Shown piece after piece: positions 25,612-35,100 of a stretch of DNA of 64,000 bases (the stretch's first letter is position 1; each line of letters begins with the position of its first letter). The stretch comes from Bacteroidales bacterium. Its GTDB lineage: Bacteria > Bacteroidota > Bacteroidia > Bacteroidales > P3. Where the stretch lies: assembly GCA_017522065.1 (NCBI GenBank), contig JAFXAD010000062.1, positions 62,001-126,000 on the forward strand, read 5' to 3'. The translations under genes were made by a program, and so were the position numbers. A model generated the notes under the pieces. The model ran no database searches and was not told the origin of the DNA. It saw only the letters and a program-made list of their open reading frames with translations.

Positions 25612-26517
25612 TTAAAGCACTAAATCGCAGGTATTTCCCAAATAAATAAACGGCTCGTAGCAGTGGGCGCCGCACATATAGAGGCCTTCGGCACGGGTGA
25701 TTGTGTCAAGCCATTTTTTGCGTGTGGCAGTGGCCTGGGTGGGGTCGTTGTCGTAGCGGGCGCAGAAGTCAGGATAAGGCAGCTGAAGGTCCTGAGCGTG
25801 GACAAGGTCGCCGACGAAGTAGCACAGTCCTGACTTATAGACAGTATGGCCCGGCGTATGGCCCGGTGCCAGATGGGCCGTAATCCAGCCGTCGACAATC
25901 TTGTCGCCATCGTTGAACAGGCGTATCTGGTTGGCGTAGCAGCTGAGAACCTGCTTCCAAAGGCCGTTTTGCTGCGCCATAGGGCCGTCGTCGCTCCAGG
26001 CGTTGAACTCGTTGACCGAGAGGTAGATTTCTGCATTGGGGAAAACAGGCTGCCCGTTCTTCAGCAAGCCACCGATATGGTCGCCGTGCAGGTGCGTAAG
26101 ACATACAGCGTCAATCTCTTCGGGCTTAACTTTCTCCCTTTTGAGCTGCGCCAGCAGTGCACCGCCAGCTTCTTCGCCCAGTCCGGCGTCAATGAGGATA
26201 TTGCGGCGCGTTCCGCCATAATAGTCCGACGTGCGCAAAAGGAAGCAGTTGATAGCCGACGGGCTGGAGCCATCGGACAGCAGCGAGTCGAGCAGGCTGT
26301 CGTTGTAGGAGCCGCGAAAGAGGTCGGCCGACATCTCGTTGACGCGGTCGGGAATGGCAACAATTTCCATATCATCATTTTCGCTGAAGATTGAGCAGGC
26401 CGCCAGCTGCACATCAGCTGCAGCTGCCGTGTCGTCATCCACCGCAGATTTGCCATTGTTCTTGCAAGACACCAGCAGCATTGTCGCTGCAATAAAAGCT
26501 ATAAATGTTTTTTTCAT
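25612..26517 (-). CDS. MBL-fold metallo-hydrolase lipoprotein
   Basis: 301 residues. Lipoprotein signal MKKTFIAFIAATMLLVSC (Cys18), so envelope-anchored. The metallo-beta-lactamase fold has THLHGDH (His142, His144, Asp146, His147), a later zinc-ligand histidine in APGHTPGH, VGDLVH with the bridging aspartate, and GAHCYEP near the end. It is closest in layout to quorum-quenching lactonase or glyoxalase II-like hydrolases, but the substrate cannot be told. 72 nt downstream of the AtoE gene. Confidence 0.85.
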   Translation of the reverse strand: MKKTFIAFIAATMLLVSCKNNGKSAVDDDTAAAADVQLAACSIFSENDDMEIVAIPDRVNEMSADLFRGSYNDSLLDSLLSDGSSPSAINCFLLRTSDYYGGTRRNILIDAGLGEEAGGALLAQLKREKVKPEEIDAVCLTHLHGDHIGGLLKNGQPVFPNAEIYLSVNEFNAWSDDGPMAQQNGLWKQVLSCYANQIRLFNDGDKIVDGWITAHLAPGHTPGHTVYKSGLCYFVGDLVHAQDLQLPYPDFCARYDNDPTQATATRKKWLDTITRAEGLYMCGAHCYEPFIYLGNTCDLVL

Positions 26518-26589
26518 ATTAATTCGCTAATTTGATAATTAGATAATTCGTTAGTAGATAACGCGGCAACAGTCTTCCGCTTTCCGCTT

Positions 26590-27942
26590 CTAAAATGCCC
26601 ACAACAGCAGGCCGCCTGAGATAATGACACCGCTCACAAACAGGTCTATAAGGCAGAAGCCCATTATGTCCTTGGCACTCAATTTGGCGATTGCCAGTGC
26701 CGGCAGTGCCCAGAACGGCTGAATCATATTGGTCCATGCATCGCCCCACGCTATAGCCATACCCGTAAGTCCCGGGTCAACGCCCAATTCGGCACCTGCG
26801 GTGAACATGATCGGGGCCTGGATAGCCCAATGACCGCCACCCGAAGGGACAAACATATTAAGCAGCGCTGCGCAAAGGAAAGTAAGCAGCGGATATGTCA
26901 CTGGCGACGAAATGCTTATACACGCATTACTAATAACAGTTCCAAAGCATATTCCGCTCTCCCCCACCCCAGTTATGATGCCCATGATACCGGCATAGAA
27001 GGGGAACTGGAGGATGATGCCGGCGGCACCCGACACGGCCTTGCCGAAGGCGCGCACGTATGCCACTGGGGTTCCGTGGAAGATGACTCCAAGGAAGAGG
27101 AATATCATTATCACTGCTCCGAGGTCGAAAGCAGCGCCTTTGAATCCAAGCGAGACAACAAGATAGGTGATTCCCAGCAATGCGACAAGCCACGTAAGCA
27201 GTCGACTACGTTCGACCTTCTCGGCGGGTGTGCTGGCAGCAGACTGGACAGGTTCTGCTTCATCTACAAGCAACGAAGGGTCGACGGAAACCACACCTGG
27301 ACCCTTGGGATGCATGAGCGTATTAACCACCGTGATGGCAATAATGACCAGCACCACCATTGCGACATTGTAGGGGCTGAAGATAGTCTGCGAGATAGGG
27401 AGAGGGTCGATGATGGCGCCATTTGTTGCAGCTGCGAGGTCCGGTCCGGGAGTTGCCAGCTTCAGGGGTACCGAACCTGAAAGTCCGGCATGCCAAACGA
27501 CGAAGCCGCTGTAGGCCGATGCTATCAGCAGCCGGTAGTCCACGCCTGCCAGTCGGCGTGCGATATCCTTGGCGAAGATAACGCCGACGATAAGTCCGAA
27601 GCCCCAATTGAGCCAGCATGCCACTGCCGACAGCGAGGTTACAAGAGCTATGGCCGATGCTGGAGTTTTAGGTAGCGAGGAGAGCCAGGCGATAGCCCGT
27701 TTCAATGCGGGAGCAGAAGCCAGGGCAGAGCCCGTGACGAGGACCAAAGCCATCTGCATGGCAAACGAGAGAAGTCCCCATACGCCGCCGCCCCAGTTGA
27801 CAATGACTTCGACGGGAGTTTGTCGGCAAATAGGCATTGCCAGCAATGCGGCAATAAAAGTAAGGATGACAGCGAAAAGGAAAGGTTCGGGCATCCAACG
27901 CTGGACGAGTTTTACGGAGCCGTTGATTAGTTTCTGGAACAA
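26590..27942 (-). CDS. AtoE-type short-chain fatty acid transporter
   Basis: 450 residues and about eleven hydrophobic helices. N-terminus FQKLINGSVKLVQRWMPEPF and WHAGLSGSVPLKLATPG and FVPSGGGHWAIQ are typical of the AtoE/TIGR00366 family of short-chain fatty acid (acetoacetate, butyrate) permeases. The only start in frame after an upstream stop is TTG at 27942. Butyrate and acetate are the products of the lysine pathway partly encoded at 13-16 kb, so export of these acids is a reasonable inference. Confidence 0.87.
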   Translation of the reverse strand: MFQKLINGSVKLVQRWMPEPFLFAVILTFIAALLAMPICRQTPVEVIVNWGGGVWGLLSFAMQMALVLVTGSALASAPALKRAIAWLSSLPKTPASAIALVTSLSAVACWLNWGFGLIVGVIFAKDIARRLAGVDYRLLIASAYSGFVVWHAGLSGSVPLKLATPGPDLAAATNGAIIDPLPISQTIFSPYNVAMVVLVIIAITVVNTLMHPKGPGVVSVDPSLLVDEAEPVQSAASTPAEKVERSRLLTWLVALLGITYLVVSLGFKGAAFDLGAVIMIFLFLGVIFHGTPVAYVRAFGKAVSGAAGIILQFPFYAGIMGIITGVGESGICFGTVISNACISISSPVTYPLLTFLCAALLNMFVPSGGGHWAIQAPIMFTAGAELGVDPGLTGMAIAWGDAWTNMIQPFWALPALAIAKLSAKDIMGFCLIDLFVSGVIISGGLLLWAF

Positions 27943-28013
27943 GAGTAAGTGTTTAAAGAGTTAATTTAGTAGTAAAAAGATTGATCGGCTATTTCAACAT
28001 GAGAGCCTTCATC

Positions 28014-28934
28014 TTAGTTAGAGGGGACTGTTGTGATTCTGGCGGCATCGGTCACGTAAGCCGTTGCGCATATAGCCGACTGGCTGTAGAGACCTGCATA
28101 GACCTCGTTAGGATAGCGTTTTGCAAGGGTCTGCACATATTCGTCAATCTGCTTGGCCTGTGACAGTTGGGTGGTCTTGCGCAGTCGCATTGCCTTCACG
28201 ACGGTCTGGTAATAGTCGGGCATCACCTGGCGGAAGTATCCGCAACGGTCGTCGTCCGAGACATTGTCCTTGCCGTCGAATTTCTTGCTCCATATTGCTC
28301 TGCAGATCGAGTCGGCATCGCTATAGAGCTTGTTTATCTGGTCTTCAGTCTCGTTATACTTTTCCATTAGTTTCTTGTAGCCCTCGTCGCTACCGAGCCG
28401 TTCGATGGTTTTGTAGTAACGGTCTTCCATTTCGGCTGCATATTTCATGGCGAAATCTTTTTGTTCCTGTTCTGACATGGCGTCATACTGTTCTCTGGTG
28501 ACGCCGAATTCTTTCAACAGCTGGTCGTCGAAATCATAGTAACGTCCGTACTGGCTTGCAATTGCGGCATATCCGCCCATGCCGGCGGCTGTCAGCTGAG
28601 TAAGATAGAGCGTGGTAGGGTTAGTCATCATCTTGAGAGTCCGTGGATTTGCTCTGTGCGACTCGCACAAATACTCAGCAATCTGCTGTGGGTTAGGCAT
28701 CGTCGGAACCATGGCGATCACCTTTTCAGGTGTCAGTTCCTCGTCGTCGGCAACAGCCTGTTTTTCACTTTCAACTTCATTTTTGTTTTTGTTTTCGTCT
28801 GTTTTGTTGCCGACAGCGTTGCTAATGGTCTGTTCTGCCTTTTCTTTGAGTTTTTTACCGAGTACGCTACCGATCTGAGCGTTCGAAGACAGAGCCACGA
28901 GCAATGCAATTGCGAATAAAGCTATCTTTTTCAT
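28014..28934 (-). CDS. Secreted protein of unknown function
   Basis: 306 residues with a signal peptide (MKKIALFAIALLVALSSNAQ). After a Lys/Glu/Asn-rich charged linker (about 35-65) the protein is mainly helical, with many Tyr, Gln and Glu residues (for example EFGVTREQYDAMSEQEQ). No family recognised. It precedes AtoE by 71 nt on the same strand and may be in the same unit. A TATTTTTG -7 candidate lies at 28988-28995. Confidence 0.7.
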   Translation of the reverse strand: MKKIALFAIALLVALSSNAQIGSVLGKKLKEKAEQTISNAVGNKTDENKNKNEVESEKQAVADDEELTPEKVIAMVPTMPNPQQIAEYLCESHRANPRTLKMMTNPTTLYLTQLTAAGMGGYAAIASQYGRYYDFDDQLLKEFGVTREQYDAMSEQEQKDFAMKYAAEMEDRYYKTIERLGSDEGYKKLMEKYNETEDQINKLYSDADSICRAIWSKKFDGKDNVSDDDRCGYFRQVMPDYYQTVVKAMRLRKTTQLSQAKQIDEYVQTLAKRYPNEVYAGLYSQSAICATAYVTDAARITTVPSN

Positions 28935-29112
28935 AACTAATAATTTATTAAGTTTATAAAGACAATGGTTTAATATAATTTAAAATGCAAAAATAAACTT
29001 TTTTTTATTTTTGGTGACTTTCGGACAAAAAACTATTGGCAAAGAAAGAAAAAAAAATGAAAAAATTGGATTTTTATTTTTTTATGGGATTTTAATTTTT
29101 TGTGTAATTTTG

Positions 29113-29120
29113 TAAATTTG
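29113..29120 (+). promoter_or_regulatory. Candidate -7 element of the cyclic glucan synthase gene
   Basis: TAAATTTG (TAnnTTTG) ends 19 nt before the ATG; TAATTTTG just upstream (29105-29112) is a second fit. The -33 region is T-rich without a clean TTG. It predicts a very short leader. Confidence 0.5.
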
Positions 29121-29139
29121 TACAATATAAAAAATACAG

Positions 29140-32100
29140 ATGAAAAATTCATACAAAGCATTCAAAAAGAGCGTTAGGATTGTCACTGACTATTATATGC
29201 TCCTTGTGGAGGAGACGAAAATGCAGCGATTGGTAGGGAGCACGAACGAGTGGATTCTTGACAATTATTACATGATCAGCGAACAGGAAAAGGTGATGCG
29301 CGAGGAATTATGCGGAAAAGAGTTTGTGCGCATTGGGTCGAAACGCATCGAAAAGATTGAATCGCTGATACGCGGCTTCTTAGACGGGAGCCACTACCAG
29401 ATAGACAAGCATTTGTTTTTTAAATACCTGAGCGAGAAACAGAAAGAGCGGTCGGACTATTTATCCTACCCCGAAGTGTGGTCGCTGCTTCCGCTGACAA
29501 AACTGGTGCTGATAAAAGAGTTGGCATTGCTCTGCGAAGAGCTGAGGGCTACGGGTTCGTACCACTACACACCGACGGACAAGAGCCAGGCCGACATGAA
29601 ACAGATAGACGATGCCGCACGACGTAACCTGAAGATGATGAATCTCTTCAACTCGCTGAAGAAGATGACCAAACTGCCCATGGCCGAACTTATAGACGAG
29701 GTAAGCTACTCGGAGCAATGTCTGAAAGACGAGAAGGCAGGTATGTACGACGAGATGTACGACAAGACGAAGGAGGACTACAGGGCGAAAATTGTTCGCC
29801 AATGCCGTCGCAAGAAGCTGAAGGAGTACGACTATGTGCGCAAGCTGGTGACCGACAGCGATGCTGCAGGGCAGCACGTGGGCTGGATGCTGTTTCCCGC
29901 CAAGCGCTGGCAGGCCCGTGCGCGGTGGTACGTGTGGATAGTGGTGCTGGCATCGATAGGGCTGGCGCTGGCATTCGGAATCGTTGCCGCTAAAGGCATG
30001 GAATGGGTGGCAGCTATCGTGGCGCTACTTGCCGTGCTGCCGATGAGCCAGATAGTCATCGACCTTTTCAACCAGCTGCTCAGAAGGATCCACAAGCCGC
30101 AAAGCACTTTCAAAATCAAGTTCAAGGACGGCATCATTCCCGAGAAGTATGCCACCATGGTGATAATGCCCACCATACTGAAAAACAAGCAGAAGACCGA
30201 AGAACTGCTGGACCAGCTCGAGGTCTACTATCTGAGCAACATTAACCGCGCCAGCAAGGGTCAGCGCCTCGAACGGCGTCCTCAGAATCTCTTCTACACA
30301 CTCATAGGCGACGCAGCATCGTATAGCGAAGCCGATGCACCGTGGGACGAGGAGGTTGTCGAAGCCGGGCAAGCCAAAATCAAGGAGCTGAACGAGAAAT
30401 ATGGCGCCCCGATATTCAACTTCGTCTACCGTCGCCGTGCATGGAGCGAGGGCGAACAGACCTGGCTGGGCCACGAGCGCAAACGCGGTGCGATACTGCA
30501 CTTCAACGACCTGCTGCTGGGCGAGACCAGCGAGAGCGAGAAAGCAAAGCGTTTCCGCTACGAGAGCATCAGCCAGTGGCAGCAGCTTGCCGTGCCCGAC
30601 ATCCAGTTTGTCATCACTCTCGACACCGACACAGAACTGGTGCTCTATTCAGCGCAGAAACTCATAGGCGCCATGGCCCATCCGCTGAATCGTGCGCGGA
30701 TGAGCAAGGATGGTCGCCGGGTGGATAGCGGCTACGGCATCATGCAGCCCAGAGTGAACGTCGACGTCGAGGTGACCAACAAGAGCCGCTATGCGCAGCT
30801 CTTCGCCGGCCTGGGCGGTCTGGACGTGTACACGACAGCCAGTTTCGAGCTCTATCAGGACATCTTCGACGAGGGCAGTTTCTGCGGCAAGGGCATTTAC
30901 GACCTGCGCGTGTTCCAATCGGTACTGAAAGGCACCTTCCCCGAGAACCTGATTCTCAGCCACGACCTGATAGAAGGCTGCCATATACGATGCGGACTCA
31001 TCAACGACCTTGAGCTCTTCGACGACAACCCCAGCAACTATATCGACGATGCGAAGCGCCACCACCGCTGGACGCGCGGCGACTGGCAGATCATAGGCTG
31101 GCTGCGCAACCGTGTGCACAACGAGCGCGGCGAGAAGGTCAAGAACCAGGTGAACACCATCGGCCGATGGAAGATTTTCGACAATCTGCGTCGCTCGATG
31201 CTGAGCCTGAGCGTCGTTGTGCTTGTTTTCTTCGGCTATGTCGCCAGCTTGGACACGAGTGCTCATATCAGTGCCGCGTGGTACCTGCTGGCAGCCCTCA
31301 TTGTCGTCGCATCCCCAATTGTGTTTTTCATTGTCGGCCAGCTGACCAAGCTGCCACGCTTCGGACGCCGCTACAAATACTACATGACCCTGATGCGGGG
31401 CTTCAAAGTCATCGTATACCGCTCTTTAGTGCAGTTTGCCCTGCTGCCCAAAGAGGCCTGGATGTACACCGACGCCGCTGTGCGAGCCTGCTGGCGCATG
31501 TGGGTCAGCAAGCGCAACCTGCTGGCGTGGATCACAAGTGACGAAGCCGCAAAGAGCACCAAGGGTACGCTTGGCGACTATATAGGGAAGTTCTGGTTCA
31601 ACTACGTCTGCTCCGCAGCAATGGCCATCCTCGCCGTGCTGATGCTCGACGGGCGCGGTTCCATAACCACTGCCGACGTGCTTGCTGCGGCGAGTGCCGC
31701 ATGTGCCTGTGTGGTATGGGTTGCGGCGCCATTCATAATGTACTGGCTCGGAAAGAAATTTCCGCAGGACAAGAAAAGCCTCGACCAGAATGAGACGGAA
31801 GAGATGCGACAGGTGGCCAAGGATACGTGGCACTTCTTCGACAGCCTCATGACGGAAGAGAACAACTGGCTGATTCCCGACAACTACCAGCTGAACCGCG
31901 AGAAGCTCACAGACTATAAAACCTCGCCGACGAACATAGGCTATTCGCTGACATCAATAGTGAGTGCTGCCCAGCTGGGACTGATAAGCGAAAGCGAGGC
32001 GGTAGACCGCATAGGTCACGTTGTCGACACCGTGAAGCGGTTAGACAAATGGAACGGCCACCTCTACAACTGGTACGATGTGAAGACCTTGAAGGCCCTT

Positions 32101-35100
32101 CCTAACTTTTTCATAAGCACCTGCGACAGTGGCAATTTCGTAGCCTGCCTCTATGTCGTCAAAGGTTTCCTTAGCGAGATCAACAACAGTGAACAATTCA
32201 CTATGAAGACCCTCGAGATGATAGAGGACCTGCTGTTTCAGATATGCACCCTCATTGACCGCACCGATTTCTCGAAGCTCTACAACACCGAGCTGGACGT
32301 CTTCAGCATCGGATACGACACGGTGGCCTGTTCGCTGCTTCCCTATCACTACAACAATTTCGCCTCCGAAGCGCGCCTGACGTCGTTCCTTGCCATTGCG
32401 CAGGGCGACGCGCCGTACAAGCACTGGTTCTGTTTAGACAAGACCCTTGTGCAGTACCATGGCTACAAGGGCGTTGCCTCATGGTACGGGACGATGTTCG
32501 AATACTTCATGCCGCTGATATTCCTGCCGACGTACCGCCATACTCTTATGGACGAGACCTACAGTTTTGCCATTCGCGCGCAGCGGGCGTTCATCCGCAA
32601 CTCGAAGAGGGAAATCCACACAACAGAGCCGCTGCCATGGGGCATCAGCGAGACGGCGTACAACGAGCTTGACGATGCCCAGAACTACAAGTACCACGCC
32701 TTTGGAGTACCGTACCTGAAATTCCAGAACACAACGCCCGACCGCATCGTCGTCTCGCCCTACAGTTCGCTGCTGGCCATCTCCTCCGACGACCGCGCCG
32801 TATACGACAACATGCAGAAGTTCAAGAATCTGGAAATGTATGACGAGTTCGGATTCTTCGAGTCGTACGACGACGAGGACACTGTACCCGTGCAGGCACA
32901 CTATGCGCACCATCAGGGCATGATACTTGCCTCGCTGACGAACTACCTCTGCGACCATTCCATCCAACGCTTCTTCATGCACGAGCCCACGATGCGCTCG
33001 ATGGAGACGCTCCTCAAGGAGAAAGTCCAGGTGAAGCCATACATTGACCTGAAAGTCACACAATACAAGCGTTACCGGTACTCGAAGGTTCAGACCGAGA
33101 GCGATGCGCGCGACTTCGACGGCATAGCCAACGTGCCCGAATTAGGCGTGCTCAGCAACGGACAGTACTCCGTCCTCCTCAACGACCGCGGAAGCGGATT
33201 CTCGCGCTTCAAGAACATCATGCTCGGACGCTACCGCAAAATCAGCGCCGACCACTACGGCACCTACCTATACATACGCAACCTGCGCAACGACCACCTC
33301 TGGAGCGCCACATACTCCCCGCTCGACGTGATGCCCGAAAAATATCACGTCAGCTTCGCCAGCGACAAAATAAAATACATCCGCTTGGACGACGCTATCG
33401 AGACCGCCACCGAAATCACCGTATTGAAAGACCGCAGTGGCGAAATCAGGCGCTTCACCTTCACCAACAACAGCCCTCTCGACGTCGACCTCGAAATAAC
33501 AACATACGGCGAAGTCGTTCTCGCACCAGCCGCCGAAGACGAAAACCACCGCGTCTTCAATGCCATGAAGATTGCATCAGAATTCGACAGAGCCCATGAA
33601 GCCTTGATCTTCAACCGCCCCGGTTCGAACAATTCCACTTACTACCTCCTCCACCGCCTATGGACAGAAGGTGCCGACTGGAAGCTTGACAACTCTTCCG
33701 ACATCATCGAATACGAAACCTCACGCATCAAGTTCCTTGGCCGCGGTAACAGCCTCCGCCACGCCGACGTCATCGACAGCCACCGCACCCTCAGCGGCAC
33801 CGTCGGCACCACGCTCGACCCGATTATGAGCATGCGCCGCCGTCTGCACATTCCCGCAGGCAAAACCGCCCAAGCCTTCATCCTCACCGCCTTTGGCAAG
33901 TCGCGGGAACAGCTACTCCAACTCGCCGAGCAATACCAGACTCCCGTCGACGTGGAACACGCCTTCAAGATTTCCTCCGTCTTCAACAACATGCGCACAA
34001 GCCTCACCCTCCTGAAAGGCAGTCAGATGCGCCTCTACAACAACATTTCCAAATACATGGCGCAGACCGCCACGCTTGGCAGCCAACGGATGTCTTCTCT
34101 GGCCAAAAACACCCTGTCTCAAAGCGGCCTGTGGCGATTCGGCATTAGCGGTGACCTCGCCATCCTCCTCCTCGAGATCGACAGCCAGGAACGCTCCGGT
34201 TTCGCCAAAGAGATGCTCCGCGCCTTCGAATACTTCAAAATCCACGGACTACTCCTCGACATGGTCTTCATCAACGACGCACCCGAGCGCGAACGTGAAG
34301 GCCTTACCCACTTCATACGCAACATCGCCAACACCGAGCACCTCTGGGCACAGCATAGCGACTCGGGACACGTATACGTCATCAACGGCAACGAGATAAG
34401 CGAAGCCGAACGTACACTCCTCCATGTCGTCGCACGCCTCTCCTTCGAGACCCGCAGCGGCCTCACCCTCGAGCAGCAGCTCCATGCCCTTGAAGTTCAG
34501 AACCAGCATTATCAGGACAAAATCGAATACCCCGTCCTGAAAGCCAAGAACTCCAAAGAAGTCCGTCTGTGGAGCAGCTTGGTTTACTATAACCAATATG
34601 GCGGCTACGACAAAAACGGGCACGACTACGTGGTCACCAACACCAACACCCCCATGCCGTGGATCAACGTCATAGCCAACGAGCACCACTTCGGCTTCAT
34701 CGTCAGCTCCACAATGGCCGGTTTCACCTTCGCCCACAATGCCCAGCAGTTCAAGCTCACAGGCTGGAGCAACGACATCGTACGCGACAACGCCAGCGAG
34801 ATGCTCCTCATCAACAAGCAGCAGTTTGTTCCTGCCACAGCACGCCACAGTCAGGGATGGTCTGCCTTCGATGCCGAATACGACAATATGCGTGTTGCCG
34901 TCCGCATCTTCGTAGCCATTGACCGACCCGAGAAATATTACCAGATAAAAATCGAGAACACCTCTTCCGAGCTGCAGACCATACAACTCGACATGGTTTT
35001 CAAGCTCGTACTCGGCATGTGCGAAGAGCAGACCGCTCGCTACCTCTACTCCGAGTTCGACAAAGAGCGCAACCGGCTGGTGGTTCGCAACGTCTACCAC